In this document: positions 36,701-45,419 of the stretch, in pieces
How the letters are laid out: each line of letters begins with the position of its first letter
Numbering within the stretch: the first letter of the stretch is position 1
DNA from: Bradyrhizobium ontarionense
GTDB lineage: Bacteria; Pseudomonadota; Alphaproteobacteria; Rhizobiales; Xanthobacteraceae
Assembly: GCF_021088345.1 (NCBI RefSeq)
Contig: NZ_CP088156.1
Span: 2,294,001-2,358,000 of the forward strand
Reading direction: 5' to 3'
Length of the DNA: 64,000 nucleotides
Program-made: the position numbers and the translations under genes
The notes under the pieces: model-generated
What the model saw: the letters and a program-made list of their open reading frames with translations, nothing else
Databases searched by the model: none
Told to the model about the DNA's origin: nothing

Positions 36701-37533
36701 CTCTGCAACTCCTCGACTGGAATCGCGCACGCCGCAAGCCAGTCCCAATAGCTCTCTTGTTGCCGGCTGAACTCGATATAGTGATGCGTGGTTGCGAAGA
36801 CCGTTTCGCGATAGGGCCCGACCAGCCGGCCGAGCCACCGGCGGGCAACGGCGAGATCGATGATCGGATCGCGCTCCGGCGCGGCGAGGAAGGTCGGCAC
36901 TCTCAGCGTCGCTGCAGTCTCCGCGTATGCGTCTTCAAGATGGACCAGCGTCGACCGCGTGCTGTCAGTAACCTCGCGAAGCATCAGGGCATCCGCCAAC
37001 ATGAAGCGCAGATAGACCTCCTCCTCCGTGTAGTCCTCGTCCTTGAGCGTGACCGCGGATCGGCTAAGACCTCTGCACGCGCGGAACCGGCCGAGCTTGT
37101 CCGGATCATGGCGAGCCCGCTGCTGCCCCAGCGCGGGCGCGCAGAAAATCAATGCCTCCGCGCGCAACCGCCCACTGGTGCATAATCCTGCGAGAATGCT
37201 GCCGCCCAGGCTCTGGCCCAGCACCGCCAGCGGCGCATCCGGCATCACCTCCCGCGCGGCCTTTATGCCCATCAGATAGTCCGACAGCAGAAGCTCGAGC
37301 GTGGCGACGTGACCACGCTCGCCGCCACTCCGGCCCGATCCGCGGCGGTCCAGCGCGACAACTGCCACGTCCCTGGCCGCCAGTTGCGGCCCCGTCTCGA
37401 ACAACCATCCGGCATGACTCTGGATGCCGTGGATGTAGAACAGGGCAGCTCTCGGCTTGGCAGGCGCCCAGCAATGAAGCGCGAGCTCGGTGCCATCGAC
37501 CGCCCGTATCCACTTGATCGCCGCCCGCTCCAT
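36697..37533 (-). CDS. alpha/beta hydrolase of the GH3 operon
   Basis: This protein of about 278 residues is a serine alpha/beta hydrolase close to lysophospholipase/monoacylglycerol lipase types. The oxyanion-loop region is LFYIHGIQSHAGWLFE, the nucleophile elbow is AVLGQSLGGSILA, and a late histidine is in TTHHYIEF. Either ATG 37533 (MERAAIKWIRAV, just after the dioxygenase stop) or the upstream ATG 37572 may be used. In context it could hydrolyse an ester or amide made by the GH3 enzyme. The substrate is unknown. Confidence 0.85.
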   Translation of the reverse strand: MERAAIKWIRAVDGTELALHCWAPAKPRAALFYIHGIQSHAGWLFETGPQLAARDVAVVALDRRGSGRSGGERGHVATLELLLSDYLMGIKAAREVMPDAPLAVLGQSLGGSILAGLCTSGRLRAEALIFCAPALGQQRARHDPDKLGRFRACRGLSRSAVTLKDEDYTEEEVYLRFMLADALMLREVTDSTRSTLVHLEDAYAETAATLRVPTFLAAPERDPIIDLAVARRWLGRLVGPYRETVFATTHHYIEFSRQQESYWDWLAACAIPVEELQR

Positions 37534-37543
37534 CTCAGGCGCC

Positions 37544-38641
37544 TCAGGCTGTGGGAGTCGAAGCTGCGGCAACGTCCTTCACTGGAAAGCTCGGATATTC
37601 GCCGGCCTCCCACCGCCGGATCATTCCGTCCGCGACGACCTGTGCGAACTCACGCCGCCCTGGCAGCGGCAGCTTCTGACCCGCAAGCATCGCGCGGGCG
37701 TCCTCCCAGGATTTCCGCCATGCTCCTGCATCAACCACGGCAGAACCGGGGTCCGCCTTGCTGCGTACGCGGATATTCGGGAACCACGGCCGATCGGTCG
37801 GTTGATGCGCCGGGTAGTAGCGGAAGTCGAAGCTCCAGCGCACCTGTGCCGTCTTGTTCAACCTGGAGCCATGCGGCGCCTTCTTGTCCAACAGCACGAT
37901 ATCGCCGAACTTGACCGGCAACGGGATGCTCTTCCTCTCAAGACGATCGATCAGCGCAGCGTCCATCGGCCAAGGCAGCAACGAGTCGTCATTATGTTCG
38001 CCCCCCACGACAGCCAAGCATCCGTTCTCCTCGTCGACATCAGTCGTCGGAATCCAGACCGTCAGCACGGTCGTGTCGTTCGACTGCGGGAGCTGGCCCA
38101 TCGCGTCCTGGTGCCAGAGGGTCGGCGCGTAGATCGTCTCGCCCTTCCGGCCGCCGAACTGCTGGACCTCCCGCGCCGGCAGCTTGATCCGGCAATGCTG
38201 ATTCGGGCTTGCATTGATCTCGGATCCGAGGATGCACTCGACCACATCCAGCACCTTCGGATTCTGGACCAGCGACAACACGCCGGGGCCGACATGAAAC
38301 TCGCTGTCATCCTGGATGAACGAGAACGGCATGTGCGGCAACGTGATATCGAGCTCGGCAAGCAGCGTAAGCGGAAACCCCGGAAGCTCGACCAGCCGCC
38401 TGAGGTGTTCCTGGAACGGCAGCCCGCCATGATCCTCACCGCCCGAGAACAGTCCTTTTGCGCGCCACGTCCTGACCCGCTCCCGCAACAACTCGTCGTA
38501 CTCACGTCTCACGGGAACGAAATCCGCCTCGTCCAGAACACCTCGGACGACCAGATATCCCTGCTCCTGGAAGCGAGCGACGTCGGCTGCGTCGAGCGCC
38601 GGCATGCGCAAACCTGATACGGTCATGGTGGCCAACTCCAT
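37544..38641 (-). CDS. phytanoyl-CoA dioxygenase (PhyH) family Fe(II)/2-oxoglutarate oxygenase
   Basis: This 365-residue protein has the double-stranded beta-helix of PhyH-type oxygenases. The iron triad is visible as His177-x-Asp179 in LWHQDAMG and His257 in KKAPHGSRLN, with Arg268 in QVRWSFDFRY in place to hold 2-oxoglutarate. An opening ARFQEQGYLVVRGVLDEADF is typical. It should hydroxylate a small substrate while converting 2-oxoglutarate to succinate and CO2. It sits 12 bases downstream of the GH3 gene in the same operon. Secondary-metabolite tailoring is a common role for the family. Confidence 0.88.
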   Translation of the reverse strand: MELATMTVSGLRMPALDAADVARFQEQGYLVVRGVLDEADFVPVRREYDELLRERVRTWRAKGLFSGGEDHGGLPFQEHLRRLVELPGFPLTLLAELDITLPHMPFSFIQDDSEFHVGPGVLSLVQNPKVLDVVECILGSEINASPNQHCRIKLPAREVQQFGGRKGETIYAPTLWHQDAMGQLPQSNDTTVLTVWIPTTDVDEENGCLAVVGGEHNDDSLLPWPMDAALIDRLERKSIPLPVKFGDIVLLDKKAPHGSRLNKTAQVRWSFDFRYYPAHQPTDRPWFPNIRVRSKADPGSAVVDAGAWRKSWEDARAMLAGQKLPLPGRREFAQVVADGMIRRWEAGEYPSFPVKDVAAASTPTA

Positions 38642-38653
38642 CTATGGATCGAT

Positions 38654-40426
38654 TCACGTCGATGACGGAATGAACGAGCCTGCCCCGTCGAGCAGCATGC
38701 CAATATCGCGAAGGATCTTCAGCCCCGAGGCGTCGCGCTGCAGCCAGTGATGCTTGACCTGCGCCGAAGCCACTCCACCGCTGATCCTGTGCTCGGCAAG
38801 CCTGGTGAAGGCGCCGGGGACCAGCTTGACTATCGTCAGCGGCGCCAGTCGGCCGCTGGACAGCTTGTCGCCGTATTCCAGATTGACCCTGCCGAGCGCC
38901 GCATCGATGCGCGTTGCCAGTGTCGCCTGCATCAGCTCGAGCTTCGGCGACCACTCGAGCGCGACAGCGTAGTGAGGCGGCGTGCCCCAGACCGGGAAGC
39001 AGCAGAAGTTCGGCGTCTCGGCCGACCCAGATTCGATCGTACGCGACACCGCCGAGAACACATCAGCTTCGGTCAGCTTTTCGCCGGTGAACGAACTACA
39101 TGCGCCGCTTCTTCCGACGAACTCGAGCCTCGGCACCGCCCCAACCCAGCCCACAACGCGATACACATCGCCGACGTCATACCGATAGAGACCGTTGGCC
39201 TGGGTCATCACGAGCCTGTAGCAGCGCCCGAACTCCAGCTCCTCGAAAGTCAGCGTTTCGGCACTTTCCGATGGCGCGACGTTTTCCAGAATATCGTCGA
39301 CCGGAACGAACTCGTAGAGTCCCTGGGTCACGGCGAGAGGGCCGGCACTGCGGTGCATGTCGACCGGCAGCGTGACGATGCCTTCGGTACCCGTCGTGCT
39401 GAAGGGAAGCCGCGTAGCATCGGGGATCAGGCGATCGAGCCAATTCTCGTAGAGCTGCGCTGACGCGCTGTTCCAGCAGACGATGAGCGACAGATTGGGC
39501 CAGAGATCAGAGAGAAGCAATTCACCGCCGCGCAATTTGAGCTGCCCTTCCAGGCGTCGCGCGAGGTCCTGACCGCCCGGAGCCGAGGCGCTGCCCCTGA
39601 CGTCGCGGATCAGCCGCGTTGCAAATTGCCGCAGCGTCTCCGCCAACATGATGATCTTGCTCGGGTTCACCGAAACGATCAGCCGCACGTCACAGAATGC
39701 CTGCATGCGCAGCCGCTGGTAGAGCCGCTCGGCATACCCGTCGGGATCGCTCTCGCATGAGAACCAGGGCGCGCCGTACCATGGCGGCAACCAGTCGGAC
39801 TCCCCGAGCGGCTCCGGCCGCTGTGTAATGCTGTAGACGGGAAATCCCTGAATGCTCTGCCTCGCGGTCTGCGGCTCCCATGACAGATCCAGCACGTTCT
39901 CGACCTTCGGCGTATCCAGCCGGAGCAGCCTGAAATAGAGGCCCCATTGCGCGTAAAGCGCCGGTCCGCGATAGGCGAGCCGCCAATGCCGTGTCGTCGG
40001 GACCAGCTTTTCTTGGCCGGTGGTTCCTGACGTCTTCAGAAACGCATAGGGATCGTCCCGCGTAAGTACCTTTCGCTCCCGGGAAAGCTGTCGATCGATA
40101 TAGCCCCTGAGCTGACCGTAACTGCGGATCGGCACTGCCCGCCTGAATTCATCGAAGCTGCACACGCCCGCGAGCGCGTGCTCCCGCTCGAATGCCGTTC
40201 CAGTCAGTTCGCGCAACACATCGTGGAAGACCGTCCCAACAGTCGCATGCGGAGATTGACAGATCAGGCGCTGGCGATCGAGCGCCGCCTCGCTCTGCGC
40301 GCAAAAGCGGGCCATGCGGCTCACGTCGTCGGCGCCGCCTCCGACGACGCTCGTCGTTCGGACGCCAGCCGTTCCACCATGCTGGATGCGGGAAACACGA
40401 CTCTGTTCTGTGGAAAGGTCCTGCAT
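38654..40426 (-). CDS. GH3-family acyl-acid amido synthetase
   Basis: This 590-residue protein matches the GH3 family, ATP-dependent enzymes that join carboxylic acids to amino acids; plant members conjugate auxin and jasmonate. The three nucleotide motifs are present and in order: KTSGTTGQEKLVPTT at 131–145, STTGTEGIV at 343–351, and GLYRYDVGDVYRVVGW at 412–427, followed by FTGEKLTEADV at 446–456. Residues 1–40 are poorly conserved and the start is uncertain (ATG 40426). It is first in a six-gene operon. Bacterial GH3 genes are not rare but seldom have known products. The acid and amine substrates are unknown. Confidence 0.9.
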   Translation of the reverse strand: MQDLSTEQSRVSRIQHGGTAGVRTTSVVGGGADDVSRMARFCAQSEAALDRQRLICQSPHATVGTVFHDVLRELTGTAFEREHALAGVCSFDEFRRAVPIRSYGQLRGYIDRQLSRERKVLTRDDPYAFLKTSGTTGQEKLVPTTRHWRLAYRGPALYAQWGLYFRLLRLDTPKVENVLDLSWEPQTARQSIQGFPVYSITQRPEPLGESDWLPPWYGAPWFSCESDPDGYAERLYQRLRMQAFCDVRLIVSVNPSKIIMLAETLRQFATRLIRDVRGSASAPGGQDLARRLEGQLKLRGGELLLSDLWPNLSLIVCWNSASAQLYENWLDRLIPDATRLPFSTTGTEGIVTLPVDMHRSAGPLAVTQGLYEFVPVDDILENVAPSESAETLTFEELEFGRCYRLVMTQANGLYRYDVGDVYRVVGWVGAVPRLEFVGRSGACSSFTGEKLTEADVFSAVSRTIESGSAETPNFCCFPVWGTPPHYAVALEWSPKLELMQATLATRIDAALGRVNLEYGDKLSSGRLAPLTIVKLVPGAFTRLAEHRISGGVASAQVKHHWLQRDASGLKILRDIGMLLDGAGSFIPSST

Positions 40427-40595
40427 GATGTCCGACCTATCTTCATTTGTAGATCATCGACGTCTCGCAGGGATTGATACTGACGGCTCGCGCAAAGCGT
40501 CAATTTAGATTTCCTGTCCCGGTTCTAGAAATTCTAAAACGACGTTCACTTCGGAGTTTGGCAATGTCTTGGTCTCAGCGGATCGGACGGATGCA

Positions 40596-41840
40596 ATGAT
40601 ACAGTTGATGGACGTCTACGCGATTGCGATGCCGATGCACCGGGTCTTCGTTCATGCAACCATGGCGCGCCACGAGAGCGATGGCATTCTGGTCTGCGTC
40701 GATGTCGATGGCGTAACCGGCTATGGCGAAGCAGCCCCTCGTCCTTACGTCACGGGCGAAACCACCGGGACCGTTCTGAAGGCCCTCGCCTCTTGCGCAT
40801 TGAACGAACTCGATGCGCTGATCGACTGGCGTTCGCTTCAGGCCGTCGTCGCAAGCCTGAAGGATCTGGCGCTGCCGAAGATGCTGTCCGTCGATGGTCG
40901 GCTGTCGCCCGCTGCGGCCTGCGCCTTGGAGATGGCCCTTCTTGACGTGGCCTGCCGACTCCACGGCCGACCAATGGCTTCTGCATTGCACGCCGCAGGC
41001 CTCGGCGAAGACATGTTGCGACCCGTGCCTTGCGCCATTTCAGCCGCTCTGGTCGTCGACCTCTCGACCTCTCCAGAGGAGATGGTCGCGCACGAGCTCG
41101 CACTGGCGAACGGCATCAAGCACGTCAAGCTGAAAGTCGGAGCGGATGGCGATCAGGCGGTGGAACGCGTGAGACGGTTTCGCGACCTGATTGCGCCATC
41201 GATCTCGCTTTCCGTGGATGTGAACGCGGCATGGACTCTGCCACAGGCGATTGCCGCCTGCAGGCAGTTGCAGGGTCTTGGCGTGGCATGGCTCGAGGAA
41301 CCGCTGCGGCCCAGGGACTGGGCGGGCCTCCGGCAATTGCGCGAGGAGACCGGCATCCCTTTGATGCTGGATGAATCATTCGTGGAAGAGAACGATCTCG
41401 CCGCGGCGATCGACCAGCGCGCCTGCGATCTCGTCAATATCCGCGTATCGAAATGTGGTGGCCCACTTCGAGCGGCAGGCCTGGCCGATACGGCGTTTCA
41501 TTCCGGCCTCGGCTATCAGATCGGCGTCCAGGTTGGCGAACATGGCCCGCTCTGGGCCGCGGGACGCGCGCTCGCGACATCGCTACGTCACGCCAGCGCC
41601 TGCGAGGTTGGACGCGCAGACGAATGGTTTCCTCACGACACGACGATCCCTCCCTTCCAGATTGATCGCAAAACCTATCTTGCGCCGCCACTGTCTGGCC
41701 ACGGGCACGGTCTCGTTCCGGGACCGGCGTTGTGGGCGCACGCAAGGCACGCCTTCTCGCATGTCGCGACAACACCTCGTTCCGCTCTCGTCGAGGCAGA
41801 ACGGCGCGTTACCACTTGGAACGCTGAGGCTCGGGGATGA
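40596..41840 (+). CDS. enolase-superfamily enzyme (muconate lactonising/dipeptide epimerase subgroup)
   Basis: This 414-residue enzyme keeps the full active site of the MLE subgroup. It has the Lys178-x-Lys180 pair (HVKLKVG), the metal ligands Asp208 (DVNAAW), Glu234 (EEP) and Asp259 (LDES), and Lys286 (RVSKCGG). This subgroup includes dipeptide epimerases, N-acyl amino acid racemases, o-succinylbenzoate synthases and cycloisomerases. ATG 40596 is the likely start; the frame also opens at TTG 40569. It heads a four-gene operon divergent from the GH3 operon. In that setting an N-acyl amino acid racemase role is attractive but unproven. Confidence 0.87.
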   Translation: MIQLMDVYAIAMPMHRVFVHATMARHESDGILVCVDVDGVTGYGEAAPRPYVTGETTGTVLKALASCALNELDALIDWRSLQAVVASLKDLALPKMLSVDGRLSPAAACALEMALLDVACRLHGRPMASALHAAGLGEDMLRPVPCAISAALVVDLSTSPEEMVAHELALANGIKHVKLKVGADGDQAVERVRRFRDLIAPSISLSVDVNAAWTLPQAIAACRQLQGLGVAWLEEPLRPRDWAGLRQLREETGIPLMLDESFVEENDLAAAIDQRACDLVNIRVSKCGGPLRAAGLADTAFHSGLGYQIGVQVGEHGPLWAAGRALATSLRHASACEVGRADEWFPHDTTIPPFQIDRKTYLAPPLSGHGHGLVPGPALWAHARHAFSHVATTPRSALVEAERRVTTWNAEARG

Positions 41841-42595
41841 CGACATCGTCGATCGAACACAAAATGGCCCTCGTCACCGGAGCGGGCGCCGGCATCGGCG
41901 CCGAGGTCGCGCGCCGGCTTGCAGATGCAGGAGCACGGCTCCTGCTGGTCGACAAAGACACGGCCGCACTCAACGCCCTCCGCCGTCAGATCGGCGATCA
42001 CCGTGCCCTGTGCCTGCCGATCGACGTCACCGATATCGCAGCAATCAGCGACGCCATCCAAGGGCTCTCGGATGCCCAGCGTCCGGACATCCTGGTGAAT
42101 GCCGTCGGAGGCGACGCGAACTCCATCCCGCTTGCGGACCTCGATGAAACTTACCTGGAGACATCGGTGCGGCACAATCTGACGACCGCCTTCACCATGA
42201 CGCGTCTCTGCGCGCCGGCGATGCGTCGGCGACGGTGGGGTCGCATCGTCAACTTTGCGTCGATCGCCGGCCGCACCTACTCCTACTTCAGCAACGCCGC
42301 CTATGTCGCAGCAAAGGCGGCCGTCATCGGGCTGACCAAGCAAACGGCCTATGAGCTTGCGGCCGACGGCGTCTGCGTCAATGCAGTCGCGCACGGCCCG
42401 ATCGCCACCGACCGCATCCAGGCAGCCTGGGCGAAGCATAGCCCTGAGCGGCGACGAAATATTACCGAACGCATTCCGATCGGGCGACTGGGCACTGTGG
42501 ATGAGGCAGCTGCCATTGTGATCCATCTGTGTTCGCAGGAGGCGGGTTACACCACCGGGACGGTGATCGACATCAATGGGGGGCTGTTCATATGA
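41837..42595 (+). CDS. short-chain dehydrogenase/reductase 1, island module 2
   Basis: This 252-residue SDR has the nucleotide motif [17 protein letters not shown] in the NNAG position, and the catalytic serine and Tyr-x3-Lys in [21 protein letters not shown] read in two parts. The C-terminus [13 protein letters not shown] is standard. The start ATG overlaps the enolase-superfamily stop (ATGA), and its stop overlaps the next SDR start. Substrate class (sugar, hydroxyacid or alcohol) cannot be told. Confidence 0.9.
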   Translation: MTTSSIEHKMALVTGAGAGIGAEVARRLADAGARLLLVDKDTAALNALRRQIGDHRALCLPIDVTDIAAISDAIQGLSDAQRPDILVNAVGGDANSIPLADLDETYLETSVRHNLTTAFTMTRLCAPAMRRRRWGRIVNFASIAGRTYSYFSNAAYVAAKAAVIGLTKQTAYELAADGVCVNAVAHGPIATDRIQAAWAKHSPERRRNITERIPIGRLGTVDEAAAIVIHLCSQEAGYTTGTVIDINGGLFI

Positions 42596-43425
42596 ACTGG
42601 ACGACCACGGAACGAACGGCGACGGCCGAGCGGGTCGCCAGCCCATCAGCGGACTACGGGTTAGGCGGCAAGGTCATCATCGTCACCGGCGCCGGCCGAG
42701 GCATCGGCCGCGCCGCCGCGCTGGCATTCGCGGCCTGCGGAGCTCGTGTCGTCCTGGCGGGACGACAGATCGGCTCCAGCGATCAGGCGTTGGCCGCGCT
42801 CCCGCCGGATCAAACGATGATCGTGCCGACCGACGTGCGGGACGAGCAGAGCGTCACGCGTCTCGTCGACATGACCGTCCGCCGGTTTGGCCGGCTGGAC
42901 GCTGCGTTCAACAACGCAGGCACGTTCGGCAAATTCGCTCCGCTCCACGAGGACGATCGCGACAATTTCGATCAGGTCGTCGCGACCAATCTGCGCGGAA
43001 CATGGCTGTGCACCAAGCATGAGATTCGCGCGATGCTGGAGTCGGGCGGCGGCGCGATCGTCAATTGCGCATCGGTCGCGGGGCATATCGGACATGCCCA
43101 GAGCGCCATCTACAGCGCAACCAAACATGGCGTCATCGGCCTCAGCAAGTCGGCCGCACTTCAATACGCGCGCCGCGGCATTCGGGTCAACGCGGTGAGC
43201 CCCGGCAGCACGGACACGCCGATGCTCAGGAGCATCTACCCGACCGAGGGGCAACTGAGCGCTCGCGGATCACGCGCGCCACTCGGCCGGATCGGACAGC
43301 CGGATGAGATTGCACAGGCTGTTCTCTGGCTCTGCTCTCCCATGGCTTCCTATGTGACGGGGCAGACCGTGGTGGTCGATGGCGGCGTCACGGCCGGGCA
43401 GGCGTTGGTGGCCGAACGCAAATAA
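42592..43425 (+). CDS. short-chain dehydrogenase/reductase 2, island module 2
   Basis: This 277-residue SDR begins after a 22-residue leader at [23 protein letters not shown] is present in [12 protein letters not shown], and the catalytic tyrosine and lysine sit in [16 protein letters not shown]. The ending [13 protein letters not shown] is typical. It is only distantly related to SDR 1, so this is not a recent duplication. ATG 42592 overlaps the SDR 1 stop by four bases. Confidence 0.9.
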   Translation: MNWTTTERTATAERVASPSADYGLGGKVIIVTGAGRGIGRAAALAFAACGARVVLAGRQIGSSDQALAALPPDQTMIVPTDVRDEQSVTRLVDMTVRRFGRLDAAFNNAGTFGKFAPLHEDDRDNFDQVVATNLRGTWLCTKHEIRAMLESGGGAIVNCASVAGHIGHAQSAIYSATKHGVIGLSKSAALQYARRGIRVNAVSPGSTDTPMLRSIYPTEGQLSARGSRAPLGRIGQPDEIAQAVLWLCSPMASYVTGQTVVVDGGVTAGQALVAERK

Positions 43426-43459
43426 CGGCCGGAAGCGCGTATCGATGGAGGAGCAGCGA

Positions 43460-44431
43460 ATGTCAGTCATCCTGGGCAGCGGCGATTTTCGCTACATGGT
43501 CACCGAGGGCTGGGGCGAGCTGCCGGACGGCTGGTCTTATGGCGACGTCGCCGCGGTCGGCGTCGACCGGAAGGATCGCGTCTACGTCTTCAACCGCGGC
43601 GCGCATCCCGTGATCGTCTATGATCAGGACGGCCGGTTCCTCCGGTCCTGGGGTGAAGGCTTGTTCGCGCGGCCGCATGGGCTGCACATGGGACCGGACG
43701 ACACGATCTTCCTGACCGACGACGGCGATCATACCATCAGACAGTGCACGTTGGATGGGAAGGTTGTGCTCACGATCGGAATTCCGATGCGGCCGTCGCC
43801 CTACATGAGTGGAGAGCCGTTCCATCGGTGTACGCATACGGCTCACGCGCCGAACGGCGACATCTACGTGTCCGACGGCTATGGCAACGCGTGCTGCCAC
43901 AAATTCTCGCCATCTGGGAAACATCTGATGTCATGGGGCGAATCCGGCAGCGACCCGGGCCAGTTCAACATCGTGCACAACATCTGCTGCGACGCGGAGG
44001 GATGGGTCTATGTCGCGGATCGAGAGAACCACCGCATCCAGGTGTTCGATGCGAACGGTCGCTACGAGACTCAATGGAACAACCTTCATCGTCCATGCGG
44101 ACTTTACATGCCGCCGGGAAAGCAGCAGCTCTGCTACGTCGGAGAGCTCGGCCCCTCGCTTCCCGTCAACAAGAATGCCCCGAATCTCGGACCGCGCGTG
44201 ACCATCGTCGACAGCCGCGGCGCGACCGTCGTTCGGCTCGGCCATTTGCATGCCGGCGAAGCGCCCGGTCAGTTCATCGCGCCGCATGGTGTGGCCGTCG
44301 ATTCCCACGGAGACATCTATGTTGCCGAAGTGTCCAATGCGGTCTGGCCGTCCATCAAGCCGCCGCTCGAGCCGCCGCGGGAGCTGCGCTGCCTGCAGAA
44401 GCTGACCAGGCTTGCCTCGGCGCCTGCTTGA
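43460..44431 (+). CDS. NHL-repeat beta-propeller protein, island module 2
   Basis: This 323-residue protein is built from NHL-type repeats (VGVDRKDRVYVFNRGAHPVI, GLHMGPDDTIFLTDDGDHTI, DAEGWVYVADRENHRIQVFD, VAVDSHGDIYVAEVSNAVW), predicting a six-bladed propeller like peptidylglycine lyases or lactonases. No signal peptide is seen, so it is probably cytoplasmic. ATG 43460 is chosen because GGAGGAG lies six bases upstream; an in-frame ATG at 43445 is less well placed. It ends 17 bases before the regulator's stop on the other strand, at the island's right edge. It might hydrolyse a lactone from the SDR or enolase step. Confidence 0.82.
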   Translation: MSVILGSGDFRYMVTEGWGELPDGWSYGDVAAVGVDRKDRVYVFNRGAHPVIVYDQDGRFLRSWGEGLFARPHGLHMGPDDTIFLTDDGDHTIRQCTLDGKVVLTIGIPMRPSPYMSGEPFHRCTHTAHAPNGDIYVSDGYGNACCHKFSPSGKHLMSWGESGSDPGQFNIVHNICCDAEGWVYVADRENHRIQVFDANGRYETQWNNLHRPCGLYMPPGKQQLCYVGELGPSLPVNKNAPNLGPRVTIVDSRGATVVRLGHLHAGEAPGQFIAPHGVAVDSHGDIYVAEVSNAVWPSIKPPLEPPRELRCLQKLTRLASAPA

Positions 44432-44447
44432 GGCCGCGGTCTGGATC

Positions 44448-45149
44448 TCATCTCATCCCGTCACGGATCATGTACCCGGCGCCGCGGATGGTATGGAGCA
44501 GCGGGCGATCGAAGCCCTTGTCGATCTTGGAGCGCAGCCGCGAGATGTGGACGTCGATCACGTTGGTCTGCGGGTCGAAGTGATAGTCCCAGACGTTTTC
44601 CAACAGCATCGTGCGCGTCACCACCTGGCCGGCATGCTTCATCAGATATTCGAGCAGGCGGAATTCGCGCGGCTGCAAGGTCAGCTCGTCCTTGCCGCGG
44701 GCGACGCGATGGGAGAGACGGTCGAGCTCGAGATCGCCGACCTTGTAGGTCGTCTCCTCGGCGGGACCGCCATGGCGGCGCGACAGCACCTCGACGCGGG
44801 CGAGCAGCTCGGCGAAGGCATAGGGTTTCGGCAGATAATCGTCGCCGCCGGCGCGCAGGCCCTTGATGCGGTCATCGACCTGGCCGAGCGCGGACAGAAT
44901 GAGAACCGGGGTGCGGTTGCCCCTGTCGCGCAACAGGCCGATCAGCGACAGGCCGTCGCGCTTCGGCAGCATGCGGTCGACCACCAGCACGTCGTAATCG
45001 CCGCTCTCGGCCATCGACAGGCCCTCCTCGCCATCGCTGGCGAGATCGGCGACATGGCCGACCTCGCGGAACGCCTTGACGAGATAGTCGGCGGACTCGC
45101 GGTCGTCTTCGATGATCAGGAGGCGCATTTCGGAAACGGGGGCGGTCAC
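44448..45149 (-). CDS. OmpR-family response regulator, partner of the displaced sensor kinase
   Basis: This 233-residue regulator has a receiver domain with the acidic pair IIEDDRES, phospho-acceptor Asp in DVLVVDRMLPKRDG, the switch residue in VLILSALGQ and Lys in YLPKPYAF. A winged-helix C-domain follows (VTRTMLLENVWDYHFDPQTN, VDVHISRLRSKID-like). Its C-terminus reads GYMIRDGMR. The last residues lie across the 18-bp repeat, so the stop codon is island-derived. The sensor kinase is 20.7 kb away. The frame starts at GTG 45149, though ATG 45128 (MRLLIIEDD) is also plausible. It lies downstream of degP, 270 bases away. Confidence 0.92.
   Translation of the reverse strand: MTAPVSEMRLLIIEDDRESADYLVKAFREVGHVADLASDGEEGLSMAESGDYDVLVVDRMLPKRDGLSLIGLLRDRGNRTPVLILSALGQVDDRIKGLRAGGDDYLPKPYAFAELLARVEVLSRRHGGPAEETTYKVGDLELDRLSHRVARGKDELTLQPREFRLLEYLMKHAGQVVTRTMLLENVWDYHFDPQTNVIDVHISRLRSKIDKGFDRPLLHTIRGAGYMIRDGMR
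44458..44475. repeat. 18-bp direct repeat, right attachment-like site
   Basis: This copy is identical to 23749–23766 and encodes, on the minus strand, the YMIRDG end of the response regulator. The regulator's final residues and stop (44448–44457) come from island-side sequence. See the island entry. Confidence 0.85.
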
Positions 45150-45245
45150 GGTTCGATGTCCATCTACATGGCGCGGCCGCGGTTTCCGCGCAAGGCGGAC
45201 CGCACCAGGGGGGTTAACGGAGCGCGCAAGCCTGGCTGGTAAGGT

Positions 45246-45275
45246 GGGCGGTGAAGCTGGGGGACTTCACCGCCC
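45246..45275 (-). terminator. strong hairpin between degP and the response regulator
   Basis: GGGCGGTGAAG (45246–45256) and CTTCACCGCCC (45265–45275) pair perfectly over 11 bases around an eight-base loop. It lies between the degP stop and the response-regulator start. No T-run follows, so it may act as an attenuator, an RNA stability element, or a Rho-linked terminator. Confidence 0.45.
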
Positions 45276-45280
45276 GAGTT

Positions 45281-45315
45281 CCTTCCGACGGAGGGGGGCG
45301 TTGTCCAACGGAAGG
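45281..45315. repeat. second inverted repeat downstream of degP
   Basis: CCTTCCG (45281–45287) pairs with CGGAAGG (45309–45315), six bases beyond the stronger hairpin. Together they form a paired stem-loop block after degP, consistent with processing or attenuation of the degP–regulator transcript. Confidence 0.3.
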
Positions 45316-45419
45316 TGTAATGGGAGCAGGACTTCGCCCGCCCCCAGGAAGGACCGCCGACGCGGGGGCAACGTGCCGGCGACCCTCCCATCTCGTGAAA
45401 CCTCCGGCTCAGCCCTTGC

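Larger units (their letters stand above)
23767..44457. mobile_element. 20.7-kb integrated metabolic island
   Basis: The segment lies between two exact 18-bp direct repeats and separates a sensor kinase from its response regulator. It carries 18 genes: two LysR regulators, two transporters and fourteen enzymes or enzyme-like proteins. It has no integrase, transposase, relaxase or phage gene. Joining the repeats restores an overlapping regulator–kinase pair, whereas the island supplies a replacement regulator tail. This is the pattern left by tyrosine-recombinase elements that target the 3' end of a gene. The missing integrase implies loss, or mobilisation by an enzyme encoded elsewhere. Confidence 0.75.

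Noticed and set aside
23767..44457. A phage or conjugative element explanation for the island
   Set aside because: I found no structural phage, relaxase, type IV secretion, integrase or transposase gene; the content is metabolic.
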